Positions 38,116 through 48,505 are shown, counted from the stretch's first letter. The stretch: 64,000 nucleotides of DNA from Rickettsia sp. Oklahoma-10 (GCF_039954865.1 NZ_CP157197.1:1009501-1073500); one strand, 5' to 3'. Made by a program: numbers and translations. Notes: generated by a model from the letters alone, not told the origin.

Positions 38116-38861
38116 TGACTTATAACGGCGCAAATTATCAAATAATTATTTTAGCAGCTGGTAAAGGAACTAGAATGGAATCCAATTTACCGAAAGTAAT
38201 GCATAAAGTTGGTGGAGTTCCAATGCTTGAAACGGTATTAAAGAATTCGCTTGAAGTAACAAATGATGTAGTTATAGTTTATTCAGAGAAACTTAAAAGA
38301 TATTTAATGCCCTATGAGCATATGTGTCGCTTCGTACTACAAAAAGAACCTAAGGGTACAGCTCATGCTACTTATACAGCAATAGATTTAATTGACGAAA
38401 ATAAAATAATATTAGTTTTATACGGCGATCATCCTCTTATTACTCCAAAACTGATTCATGAATTAATAGATTATTTAAGCCTTACTAATTCTGCATTAGT
38501 GACTTTAAGTTTTGAGAGAGAAAATCCTACTTGGTACGGTAGAATAGCTACTGATAAAAACGGTGATCTTTTAGAAATAATCGAGTATAAAAATGCAAGC
38601 GAAGAAGAGAAAAAAATAAAGCTTTGTAATTCGGGTATTATGGCGTTCAGTATAGGCATGTTAAATAAATACTTACCTTTATTTGCTACTAATATTACTG
38701 GTAATAAGGAAGTTTATTTAACTGAAATAGTAAAAATATGTAAAAATCACGGCGAAAAAGTTTCATATTTATTATCTACTGATCATGATTTAATTATTGG
38801 TGTTAATAATAAACATGAGCTAGAGGAAGCCAATAATATTTTTTCTAAGAATAATTATTAA
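38115..38861 (+). CDS. GlmU-like UDP-GlcNAc pyrophosphorylase domain, no acetyltransferase
   Basis: 248 residues, half of bifunctional GlmU (about 455). The NTP-transferase signature is ILAAGKGTRMESNLPKVMHK, followed by QKEPKGTAHATYTA, VLYGDHPLIT (metal/nucleotide Asp) and EYKNASEEEKKIKLCNSGI. The left-handed beta-helix acetyltransferase domain is absent, and the gene ends cleanly rather than by a frameshift. It should make a UDP-sugar (UDP-GlcNAc) from sugar-1-phosphate. The missing acetylation step must come from another protein or from host-derived GlcNAc-1-P, which is inference. Overlaps yebC by 1 nt. Confidence 0.85.
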   Translation: MTYNGANYQIIILAAGKGTRMESNLPKVMHKVGGVPMLETVLKNSLEVTNDVVIVYSEKLKRYLMPYEHMCRFVLQKEPKGTAHATYTAIDLIDENKIILVLYGDHPLITPKLIHELIDYLSLTNSALVTLSFERENPTWYGRIATDKNGDLLEIIEYKNASEEEKKIKLCNSGIMAFSIGMLNKYLPLFATNITGNKEVYLTEIVKICKNHGEKVSYLLSTDHDLIIGVNNKHELEEANNIFSKNNY

Positions 38862-38879
38862 GTCTTAGCATTGTTACAT

Positions 38880-39055
38880 GGCTCTAAAAAAAGTATTCTA
38901 TATCACTCCTGCAAAAGCAGTAATCTGAAATTTATTTTGTCATCCCGTGGACTACAAAAATCTTGCATCACAGGTGTTTCCTGAGATAACGTAATCAAGT
39001 TTGAATTGGATTCTCACAAAAGCGGAAACGGCATATTAAGTCATGCAACAACACC
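38880..39055. repeat. RPE-like repeat cluster
   Basis: TCACTCCTGCAAAAGCAGTA, GTCATCCCGTGGACTACAAA and GGATTCTCACAAAAGCGGAA are partial repeat units between the GlmU-like gene and tRNA-Ser. Confidence 0.45.
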
Positions 39056-39064
39056 AAAAATCTT

Positions 39065-39152
39065 GGAGAGATGGCCGAGTGGTTTAAGGCGCACGTCTGG
39101 AAAGCGTGTTCACGGCAACGTGTCGGGGGTTCGAATCCCCCTCTCTCCGCCA
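39065..39152 (+). tRNA. tRNA-Ser (GGA)
   Basis: 88-nt class II tRNA with encoded CCA (39150-39152). The acceptor GGAGAGA pairs with TCTCTCC. The anticodon loop CTGGAAA gives GGA for serine. A long variable arm (GTTCACGGCAACGTGTC region) and the T loop GTTCGAATC are present. The open frame reading through it is spurious. Confidence 0.95.
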
Positions 39153-40514
39153 ACTCTAGAAAGCCTGTCATTTCTTACAGTTTATCAAAATGAAAAGCCA
39201 AGGAGTAATCAAAATTTCAGCTTCTCTTTTTTCATTAGTTGCCAAACCTTTAAGGGTTTCATACACATTTGTTGTTACATTTATCAAATCTAAAAGCTTC
39301 TTAGAAAAGTGGATTTATACCATCATAATATTAATTAATTCACTTAACTCATATTAACTATCTTTTAGCTCTGTTCTGACTTTAGCTTTAACATAAAAGT
39401 ATCTCCTAATACTTTAGTTAGTTTATTTCCACTTACACATAATAAATATATTTTGTAACAAAATACAAATTTATAGTTACTAAGCTCAAGAGCAGAACTT
39501 ATAAATATAATAGTGAAACTAGTTTTGATCTATTTTATCCATAATACGCTCATAAAGATAACTTTAGTTACGCATGTGATAATTGCAAGAAAGCTATAAA
39601 ACTAAAGAAGAAAATAACAGAAATAATGGTCTTGTATTAATTAGTCCTTTAACCCTCTTGATTCCTTTAAGTTTTATGAAAAATAAGAACTACAAATATT
39701 CTATAGCAAAAATAGTATGGTAAGCTTTATAGTCCATGAATATTAAGGAAAAGTAACAATATTTAGATGATCGTAAAAAAATCTTATTAAAGGTCAGTGG
39801 TCTTTATCATATCATAGAAAACAGTATTGCTTTGATGTAGCAACAAATTACTAACTATAAATGTATAGAATATTTTAAACATTATATATAAAGAGATTTT
39901 ACTTTGTAATAAGACTATAGGAGAAAAAAACTATGAATACTTTTATAAATTTATTAAAAAATTTTTTGGTAGGACAAATATTTATATTATTATGGCAGGC
40001 AGTTAGCAATATGAATGATATTATATTTCTGCAGAAAGAATAAATGACCCGCATGGAAAAATATGTTTATCAGTAACATGTATAGTAATTTGTGTGATTT
40101 ATAGATATACAACTAGATTGTTTGTTTAATGCGTAACTAATGATACACGATTATATCTTTGTATTTTTAACAATACTTTAAGGGATTATAATTTTTCTCA
40201 ATTTCTTGTAATAAGGAATGCAAGATTCTAGATCTTTATATTTTGCCCAAGGAGCGTTTCCAACAAGAGAGTCAGCCCCTATTATGATTATAATAATGCT
40301 CCCAATTTTATAATTGCTTTTGTAGTGTAAAATTCAACTAAATTAGTCCTTTGTGACCTTTCTACTTTACCATAGATAGGGTGATAATGGTTTGATCGGA
40401 CAGAATTTAAGTTTGTATTCTTTTTAGATAATATTGTACAATATAAGCAAAAAATTCTTGTCCTATATCAGCTTTCAATGATTATGTAGAAATTTTTTCT
40501 TGCCCTAGTATATT
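39153..40514 (+). other. 1.36 kb gap beside the toxin gene; one tiny ORF
   Basis: AT-rich and mostly featureless. At 39933-40043 a 36-residue frame (MNTFINLLKNFLVGQIFILL..) has a good AGGAG site 9 nt upstream and a hydrophobic middle. It may be the intact start of a dead gene or a small membrane peptide; no family recognised. No terminator for the convergent toxin gene is obvious. Confidence 0.3.
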
Positions 40515-43500
40515 TCAAGCCAATATCGGTGGCTCTCCTAATCCTAATAGCATGCTACCTATACTACTATTTCCTAATTGATCTGGCAGAATATGACTCA
40601 TGTAAGCTAAGATATGATCCATATCACCACTTGCACTAATATTTATATCAACATTATTTGGTAAATTACTTGTATTTAACTCTACTCTTTTTTCTACTAT
40701 ATCTTGTTGTGTGTTTATACCATATTTATGGACTAATAATATTTGTTGTAGTTGTTGTTGCCAAACACTGTTATTAGTTAAGTCCATGATACCTATTATT
40801 AGATCAGTGGTATAATTTACTAGTATTGTTATCTCCTCTATTTGGTTTTGAGTTACTGTTTTTTGTTGTTGCAACTTAACAGTGAGTTGATATAATTCAT
40901 CTTTTGTATCTTGTATACTATCGTGGTAACTCTTTAAAAATTTATATTTTTTTTGCCATCTAGCATCTAACTCTCCTAATTTAGTCTCGATGTCGTTTAA
41001 TAATCTGCTGTCACCTTCACCTTGTAGTGCACTTTCAACGTAATTTAATAATTTATGCTTTGGTGTAATATTCTCTTTTGCACTAACACATTGGGCCAAG
41101 ACAGAACTCATCTGAGATTTTATCCATTGTGTCCTCATTTCTATTAATATGCCTTCAAGCTTGTTTAGCAAGTTTGTACATGAGCAGATTTGTCTGCAGA
41201 ACTGCTCTGCATCATGATCAGGCCTTGTATCTTGATGATAATAATACCAACTGCTTAACTGGTTTTCACATTGTCTAATAAGATGCTTTATTGTTCCCAT
41301 CACTCCATATTTTTTTATGGTAGGTACTAATTGTGAATGGTGCACAACATATTGTATAAGTGGTAGTTGCTGTTGTACATAATTATATTGAACAGCAATA
41401 CTGTTATTAGAATTAATGGTAGTATTTTTCCACTCCTTGTTTTCGTTGATATCACAATTTCCTGTAATATACATATTTAGACTTTCATTAATAGGGTCGG
41501 CATTAGCTACTGGTAAAATATTGATGTTACTTATCATATTCCAGAATACATATACCTTCTCTTTAAACCAATTTGTAGTACTTATTATCAAATTCTCATA
41601 GTCATTGAAGCTAAGATGATGACGTTGATGATCAGTTTCATCACTATTATTGCCTAAAATATTTTGGATTCTATTAATACTTTCTATTATTCTACTATAA
41701 TTAAATATCTGACTTATATTATTATATATTTGGGATGCTTCTATATAGTTATATCCAAACAATATCAACCTATACCATGCTGCACATGCTAATATATTGT
41801 TACTCATATTTGGTGTTGGTAATACTGCATAATTACAACCAACACAATGTTGATACTCAATAGTTGTATTTATAGATACTTTTAATTGTGATAATATATC
41901 TTTTGTAAATTTACAATTATCAATAAAAGTAACTTGTTCTTCTGGTAAATTAAATCCTAATGCCTTATAGGATATGATTATACTATTTTTACTACTAATC
42001 GCAAGTATACATTTCAAATGGTGGTATAATATATCATAATTAGGTGATAATAGAGCCTGCATACAAACTCTGAGATTATCAGTCATCCATTCAGCCATAC
42101 TAATCTTATTTTGCATTACAACTAGTGTAGTATTACCTTTGGTCGTATTTATATTCTGATTCCATGCATTAATTCTTATATAATCTAATCCAAAATCAAA
42201 CTCTATTGTAGAAATTGTATAATCATGGTTAATAAACCAATTTTTTACCCTAATAATATGTTGTTTATCACTATTAGTAATATGAACATTATTAATAACT
42301 AAATCATCAATAAATCTCATAACTTTTATCTCCCGCGGCTTAATATCTTTAAATATAATAATACCTATCCTTTGTTCATCTAATGGTATGGGAAATAACT
42401 TACCATTGTCCATTCTATGGTTATGTGTTATATTAAATGATTTGCTAAAGTCTATTTCATATTCTTGGATCGCAACATTATATGATTCCTGGACTAACTG
42501 TGTATAAGCCTTAGCCCTATTGGCACCTCCAACAAAATCTAAGGGCTGTTCATTATAATTGTTAAGCATCTTGTATCGATGTATGCTTATATACCATTCA
42601 GATAGTGGTATATAAAATTGTGGCATAGTTATTTTCTGAATAGAATAATGACTACTTGTATCTTTTGCTAATAACAACAAATCATTTCCATCTATTGCAA
42701 AGTTTACAGCATTATTGCAATGCTGAAACATCTTATCTTTATGAATCACAGTAAAACGTAATATAATATGAACTCCTTCATTCATAATACAAATAACTCG
42801 CAATGGTTGTATCTTAGATGCAGCTGATAACATAAAATCGTGGAATTTTATAGCAATAGGATTATTACCCAAGTGTTCCTTTAATACAAAAGTACCCTTT
42901 TCAATGTGCATATTAAAGTTAGTACTTATACTAGAATTGGCGCTATCACTCTTGAGATAATCATTAAGACTAATGCCTTCAAGTAGCATTATGCTATTAT
43001 GACTAATATATTGATATATTTTAGTATAATTATACTTAACTTGATTATCAAAAAATTGTTTAGCAATAATTACAGGACTATCACTACTCCTGCTATGCAA
43101 TATTAGATCTTCTTGTATTCTATAGTATACTATATTATCTAATGTACAATCAATCACAACTGTCGTATTTGCCGTAATTACACTAAAAAAACTACTTATA
43201 TTACAGCTACAAAAAGACACAAGCCTCAAATTATTATCAACTCCTTGGAATGGTATATAAGCGTCTCCTTTTTCATCAACGAATATAAGATGTTTATAAC
43301 TAACATCTTTAAAATAATTATATATTATAACATTATCTACCTTCTCCACATCATCTTTTTTTTTGTGAATCAGTACGTTAAGATCATTACCTGCAGTTTC
43401 TAACCAAACATTATCTATTGATAATAGCAACAATATATCAAATTTCATATCATGTGAGCTATTATCAATTATTATTGTACCTACATCTATATTATTAGTT

Positions 43501-46500
43501 ACAATATATATATCACTTTCTTCACAACCTTTAGCAAAGGCAATTTGCTTGTCAAAAATAATAATGTCTGCACTCTCAGAGCCAAAATGATAATAGTGTT
43601 CTTTATATTTTACAACACCATATAGTTCATAATCTGTATTCTTCGCTGAAACCTTGTCATAATATTTTTTAACTTCTTCAACTAAATAATAGCTATTCTG
43701 ACTACTATGCTCTTTTGTTATATGCAATTCAAATCTACTAATACTAGTTGTACTTTCTTCTATTTTAGGAATAACATTACCATAATTTTTATCTATTAAA
43801 TTAAAGTTATGAGTTATATTATCATTGCCTAAATAATTTTTTATACTTAATGTATAAAAAATATTTGCACCCAATTTAATTTGTAATGACAGAGTATTAT
43901 TTATTTTAGAATAAGTTATGCTCTCACAATCTGTTAATAAATTGGTGCCTAGGAAGACAATGGTTCCTTTCCCTTTGATGTCAATTAATGAATTTGAATT
44001 TTTTTTCTTAATATCTCTTGTTCTTATATAAAAATAATAAATACCTTCTGTACCTTTTACTTCTGTATATGGCCAAATTACTACTTTCCTACAACCTTTA
44101 ATGATATCTGGTTTATCATTGCTATATCCCCCATCACCATCTATCAAATCAACTTTTACAAAGGGATGACGATCATTTAACTTGCAGTCAACATGATCTA
44201 CATTATTTCTTCTCCCTTGATATGCAATTTTTATTACATCACAGAAATATGTATAAAAAAGATTTATTTTTCTATCATTAATAAATATATTAACTCTACT
44301 CCCAGAAATCCAATCTATATGTTCTATGCTTTGAATACTAAATTTTACAATACTATAGTCTAATATTGCTGTATTAAATGTATTAAAAGAATAAGGTGAC
44401 CGAATATGATTTAGGCTTACTATACCAAGATTGATAGAACCTAAAAATTTATTATTAAGAAAGATAAATTGATTATTACGACTTAAAACGTCTATTTTAA
44501 TAGAACTTTCACCCAGCATAAAAATACTAGATAGTGTATTATGTGTTATTATTTCTCCAGCACTGATCAATTTAGTATTAAAAATTATATACTTGTTATC
44601 ATGAACTTGATTCCGTCTCACATTGTGTTCGACAATAAAACTATTAGCACATGGATATATTACATTCGGATCTGACCTTGCAGTACCACTTACCTCATAG
44701 ATTGCGCTAGCCTGCTGAGGCAAACAAGTCATTGTAGCACCCTGAATATAATTAGGTACAACACGTGATAAATAATGATAATTATTATGTAACATATCAA
44801 TCTTAGCATAACTTGGTTTAACAGTACTGCTAATATACTTTTTACATTCTGTTACATATATTTGTCCTCCACCACCATATGGCGTTCGTATGAATTTTAA
44901 TTTGCTTGTACATTCTTCCCAGTGTCTTATTACTACCTTACCAAATCCACCAGCATAAGCCACTACATCATTAGGCATAGATTGTAAATAATCCCATGTT
45001 GTACTCAATATATTATTTACAGATTCTATTCTTGCTGCTAAATGTTGTACATCCTCTGGTGGGTATTTGTTAGTAACAGTATGCCAGAATATTCGCCAAT
45101 TCTCATTATGGGTGGTATCATATCTTGCTTCATACTCTACAATATCACTAATACCACTATATATTGCATAAGCAGCAATCGATAATAACCCTGCCCCTAC
45201 ACCAAGTCCAGCATTAGTACTAGCAACTACCAAAGCAACACCAGACACAAATGAAACTCCAGAAAAAACTATAGATGCTGTATAATCCCTTATTTCCTTA
45301 TCACTACATGCATTATCAGTATCTGCCATATCATTACATTTCTTAAGTGCTTGGGCTACCAACCCTATATCCACAATATCAAATACCCCAGATACACCAC
45401 CTGCCGTACCTTTTAAAAAATTAACCCCATATTTTGCTGATAGAATCTTGAAAATAAATTTTGTATTATGACCTAGTATTTTTGGTGTTACTTGACTAAC
45501 ACTGTTTAATAATCTTATCCCCCACTTAGATTTTTGCCTTACTATAATATTTTCAATTGGTTCTGATGCAAAAGAGTAAGTTACCCCCCCAACATTTATT
45601 AAACAATCTCGCCCCCCTGTATCATTATCTTTACTTTCTTGACATTGTACAATAGCTCCATATATACCTCTTATTAACTGAAGCTTACCTACAGCACTAA
45701 TTAGTTTACTTTTTAATTTACTATTTATTTTTATAGAATTATCCTGAGCAACATTATATATAATTCTTTCAAGACGTTCATTTTGACGGTAATTATTATA
45801 ACCTCCATCTTCTATTACCCGGTCTAATAGATATTTATAATGGCCTATGATGTTATTACTATCCTCAATTTGTCTGATTTTTGCTAATTCCAACAATTGA
45901 CTATTTTTTCCTTGATCATTACTATGTATTAAATATTCTAAGAACTTTTTACTATCGATTTGTAATTCATCTATATTGCTCATTTTCTTTCTTATGCTAA
46001 ACTCAGCTAAGTCCTCTTCACTAAACTTACAAAAACTAATTTCTCTCTTCTTTTTACCACCTAAACAAGAAGAAAAATGTAATTTTAATTTTTTTTGTCT
46101 AGGATTAAGCGTAGAACCACTATCTGAATTATATCCATGCTTCTCTTGTTGTAGTCCTGATGAACCTGGTTGTGGGTTATTTAAATCTTGCAGATTAGGT
46201 CTAGATCGTAATGGAGATTGCTTAACAGGACTGTCATCTGAACTGATATGATAAACCTTATCAATAACACCTTTCGCTACTATTATCGAATCTGCAATAG
46301 TTGTATCTTTATTAAAACATAATACAACCCCTTTAATTTGCACTGCATCAGTAATAACCTTAAGGTATCTTATATAGTCCTTTAATTGTGTCTCCTTAGC
46401 TCGTATTTGCGTTAAAGTGCCAAGTCCTAATTCTAAGGCAAGTGGCACTCTATCTTGGAACACTAACACTAAATCTGCTCTGCCATGCCCTAAACTTACC

Positions 46501-48335
46501 TCTGTAAGTACCGTTATATCGTTCCCATTAAATTTTTTATGTAAAAACAAACCATGTATTATAGATTTAAAATCTTTTTCTAGGACAATAAACTTCTTCA
46601 ACTTTAATAATTCTTCTTTAAGTTTAGTTAATTCTCTAGACTGAGCCTCGATATTTTCATTATCACCATGTGGTGGACTTGACATATTATCTAAATCCAA
46701 ATTCTGTAATGCTGGTATTAGATTATTTAGATCAATATTTGATACAACATTATATTCTGTGATAAATTGTGATATATAGGATTGTTGTACTTGTGGAGCA
46801 GTCGATTCTAAATCGTTTACTCGTATGTTTAAACAGTAAAAATCCACATTTCTTATACTCTCAAAGACTTTCCCTTTAGGATTAATGGTTATATCAATTC
46901 TTTTACCAGCATTGATATTTAGCTCTTTTTGAGTATATAAAATTGCAGCTTGTACCTCCTCTTCTATAGTGACTTGTTTACTATCTATATTACTTCTTAT
47001 AGTTGGTTTAGATTTATCTTTTATAAACGTTCTCTCGTATCCAAATGAATTTAAATGTTCTTGCTCGATGATAGTTAATATTATTGTACTTTTATATTGA
47101 TTACTAAATACAAATATACTAACCCGTTGATTACTAGGAAGATCCTTAATAACAAATATCTTTTTCTCTACATTAGTTGACAACAACTCTCCTAGTATTA
47201 CCACACCTAATGATTCATCACTACGTGTTGAGTAGTATATTGTTTTTAATGCCTTCGTTATTGTATCGTGATCTAATATTATTTGTCTTCTATTAATCAG
47301 CGTTGATATAAAACCTTCTTTTTGAGTAATAAATGCTTTCTGTGCGTATACTTTTTGTATTATAGCACCAAAATCAACCCCTACTATTATAACTTCTTTA
47401 TTGTATGTAGTTCTGCCTACTAACTGATATGCATAAGCCATATCTTCTATTTGCTTTACTGCATCTACAACAGATATAATACTGTTGCCAACATCTTGCT
47501 GCCCCCCCTTAAATTCAACAATTATTTTAACAGCATCTGATATATGATTATCTTTTCCATCTTTACGTAATAAAAAATATAAGTCTAAAAATCCCCTCCC
47601 AGCACTTTGCTCAACATAGGTATCTATCCCATACTTATTTTTATAGTTTAATACTAGTGCTCCATAAGTAAACCCATGGTAAGCTACTTCCGACTTTATA
47701 AGCACTCCTCCCTTATTATTATTGTATAGTTCTATTAACTTATTAAAAAAACTTTCTACATTATCTTTTATAACATTTTTTGAATTAGCAATTAAATCTA
47801 AAACATCATCTAATTTTACCCCTTGTAAAGGTTTAACTTGAACGATATTAACACTTGATCCATAAATTCCTAGAGCATTATTAAATTGTAGATTAATTGT
47901 ACTAGTCTTAATATTTAAATGTAATGTTTTAGAATCAATATTTGCTAAATTAATAGTATTGGCATCTGCCCCAAAAAATTGATTATTTATTATTTTTAGC
48001 TCATTGTCTGCATATTTTACCCTGTTAGGAATAGTATTATTTTCAGTAATAGATATAGATCGTAGTATAACTTTATCTTGCCCATTATCATTAACTTTAA
48101 AAGCTAGTTTTATAATTCGAGCTTTACTAAATGAACCAATACTAAAGCAAATATCTCTAATATGCATAGCATCTTTACTATTTTGAATAGTTATACCAGA
48201 GCCAAGAAAAAAGTGGGCCCAAAAATCAATTTTTCCAGGAGCTCGTTCATGAGGAGTTCTATCTAGTACTCTTTGAAATTGTATTTTAAACTTATCAATA
48301 TTGTATAGAAAATTATATGCTATCTCATTCTTCAT
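40515..48335 (-). CDS. Giant modular nuclease/pore-forming toxin, CifB type V-like (2606 aa)
   Basis: 2606 residues. Nuclease 1 (about residues 205-330) reads VEQSAGRGFLDLYFLLR then IIVEFKGG: Asp251, Glu274 and Lys276 form an intact PD-(D/E)XK site, with Glu242 upstream. Nuclease 2 (about 585-695) reads TEVSLGHGRADLVLVF then PLALELGLG: Asp621 and Glu635 are kept but the catalytic Lys is Gly637. A coiled-coil patch (562-582) precedes it. A Ser/Pro/Gln linker with lysine clusters RQKKLKL and GGKKKRE follows (700-765). Residues 975-1065 hold hydrophobic, glycine-rich segments resembling TcdA/TcdB pore-forming translocation regions. The rest is beta-rich and then helical. No Ulp1/SENP or OTU site, signal peptide or ankyrin repeats were seen. 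Family by architecture: CidB/CinB-like toxins, closest to mosaic type V CifB. The frame is wholly open, which argues for selection. Confidence 0.75.
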   Translation of the reverse strand: MKNEIAYNFLYNIDKFKIQFQRVLDRTPHERAPGKIDFWAHFFLGSGITIQNSKDAMHIRDICFSIGSFSKARIIKLAFKVNDNGQDKVILRSISITENNTIPNRVKYADNELKIINNQFFGADANTINLANIDSKTLHLNIKTSTINLQFNNALGIYGSSVNIVQVKPLQGVKLDDVLDLIANSKNVIKDNVESFFNKLIELYNNNKGGVLIKSEVAYHGFTYGALVLNYKNKYGIDTYVEQSAGRGFLDLYFLLRKDGKDNHISDAVKIIVEFKGGQQDVGNSIISVVDAVKQIEDMAYAYQLVGRTTYNKEVIIVGVDFGAIIQKVYAQKAFITQKEGFISTLINRRQIILDHDTITKALKTIYYSTRSDESLGVVILGELLSTNVEKKIFVIKDLPSNQRVSIFVFSNQYKSTIILTIIEQEHLNSFGYERTFIKDKSKPTIRSNIDSKQVTIEEEVQAAILYTQKELNINAGKRIDITINPKGKVFESIRNVDFYCLNIRVNDLESTAPQVQQSYISQFITEYNVVSNIDLNNLIPALQNLDLDNMSSPPHGDNENIEAQSRELTKLKEELLKLKKFIVLEKDFKSIIHGLFLHKKFNGNDITVLTEVSLGHGRADLVLVFQDRVPLALELGLGTLTQIRAKETQLKDYIRYLKVITDAVQIKGVVLCFNKDTTIADSIIVAKGVIDKVYHISSDDSPVKQSPLRSRPNLQDLNNPQPGSSGLQQEKHGYNSDSGSTLNPRQKKLKLHFSSCLGGKKKREISFCKFSEEDLAEFSIRKKMSNIDELQIDSKKFLEYLIHSNDQGKNSQLLELAKIRQIEDSNNIIGHYKYLLDRVIEDGGYNNYRQNERLERIIYNVAQDNSIKINSKLKSKLISAVGKLQLIRGIYGAIVQCQESKDNDTGGRDCLINVGGVTYSFASEPIENIIVRQKSKWGIRLLNSVSQVTPKILGHNTKFIFKILSAKYGVNFLKGTAGGVSGVFDIVDIGLVAQALKKCNDMADTDNACSDKEIRDYTASIVFSGVSFVSGVALVVASTNAGLGVGAGLLSIAAYAIYSGISDIVEYEARYDTTHNENWRIFWHTVTNKYPPEDVQHLAARIESVNNILSTTWDYLQSMPNDVVAYAGGFGKVVIRHWEECTSKLKFIRTPYGGGGQIYVTECKKYISSTVKPSYAKIDMLHNNYHYLSRVVPNYIQGATMTCLPQQASAIYEVSGTARSDPNVIYPCANSFIVEHNVRRNQVHDNKYIIFNTKLISAGEIITHNTLSSIFMLGESSIKIDVLSRNNQFIFLNNKFLGSINLGIVSLNHIRSPYSFNTFNTAILDYSIVKFSIQSIEHIDWISGSRVNIFINDRKINLFYTYFCDVIKIAYQGRRNNVDHVDCKLNDRHPFVKVDLIDGDGGYSNDKPDIIKGCRKVVIWPYTEVKGTEGIYYFYIRTRDIKKKNSNSLIDIKGKGTIVFLGTNLLTDCESITYSKINNTLSLQIKLGANIFYTLSIKNYLGNDNITHNFNLIDKNYGNVIPKIEESTTSISRFELHITKEHSSQNSYYLVEEVKKYYDKVSAKNTDYELYGVVKYKEHYYHFGSESADIIIFDKQIAFAKGCEESDIYIVTNNIDVGTIIIDNSSHDMKFDILLLLSIDNVWLETAGNDLNVLIHKKKDDVEKVDNVIIYNYFKDVSYKHLIFVDEKGDAYIPFQGVDNNLRLVSFCSCNISSFFSVITANTTVVIDCTLDNIVYYRIQEDLILHSRSSDSPVIIAKQFFDNQVKYNYTKIYQYISHNSIMLLEGISLNDYLKSDSANSSISTNFNMHIEKGTFVLKEHLGNNPIAIKFHDFMLSAASKIQPLRVICIMNEGVHIILRFTVIHKDKMFQHCNNAVNFAIDGNDLLLLAKDTSSHYSIQKITMPQFYIPLSEWYISIHRYKMLNNYNEQPLDFVGGANRAKAYTQLVQESYNVAIQEYEIDFSKSFNITHNHRMDNGKLFPIPLDEQRIGIIIFKDIKPREIKVMRFIDDLVINNVHITNSDKQHIIRVKNWFINHDYTISTIEFDFGLDYIRINAWNQNINTTKGNTTLVVMQNKISMAEWMTDNLRVCMQALLSPNYDILYHHLKCILAISSKNSIIISYKALGFNLPEEQVTFIDNCKFTKDILSQLKVSINTTIEYQHCVGCNYAVLPTPNMSNNILACAAWYRLILFGYNYIEASQIYNNISQIFNYSRIIESINRIQNILGNNSDETDHQRHHLSFNDYENLIISTTNWFKEKVYVFWNMISNINILPVANADPINESLNMYITGNCDINENKEWKNTTINSNNSIAVQYNYVQQQLPLIQYVVHHSQLVPTIKKYGVMGTIKHLIRQCENQLSSWYYYHQDTRPDHDAEQFCRQICSCTNLLNKLEGILIEMRTQWIKSQMSSVLAQCVSAKENITPKHKLLNYVESALQGEGDSRLLNDIETKLGELDARWQKKYKFLKSYHDSIQDTKDELYQLTVKLQQQKTVTQNQIEEITILVNYTTDLIIGIMDLTNNSVWQQQLQQILLVHKYGINTQQDIVEKRVELNTSNLPNNVDINISASGDMDHILAYMSHILPDQLGNSSIGSMLLGLGEPPILA

Positions 48336-48505
48336 TTGTTATTGTCCAATTTTGAGAGAAAAACCCTATTACTTGCAGTGCATTGTTTCAACATAAATTT
48401 ATATCACTTAATCTATAAAAGATAATACATGATTTAACACTTTAAAAATATATTCTTTTTTTTATTGTGCTATTTTTTGTTATTCTTCATTTATAGTATC
48501 AAAAT
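48336..48505 (-). promoter_or_regulatory. Intergenic spacer between antidote- and toxin-like genes
   Basis: 170 bp without a clear hairpin terminator, consistent with read-through from the 830-residue gene into the toxin gene. The toxin start has only a weak Shine-Dalgarno (TTGGACAATAACAAATG), whereas the upstream gene has a better one (CACGAGGGTAGTAAAATG). That would favour more upstream protein than toxin, as in cif and other toxin-antidote pairs. Confidence 0.4.

Noticed and set aside
39006-39293. 95-residue ORF across tRNA-Ser
   Set aside because: The frame is produced by the tRNA gene and adjoining repeat sequence.
46251-46583. A deubiquitinase (Ulp1/SENP or OTU) domain was sought in the toxin, as in CidB
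   Set aside because: No His-Asp-Gln-Cys arrangement or flanking motif could be found anywhere in the 2606 residues by eye.
45976-46644. Plus-strand ORFs opposite the giant toxin gene
   Set aside because: Antisense shadows of the toxin frame; the toxin reading shows conserved nuclease motifs in the same DNA.
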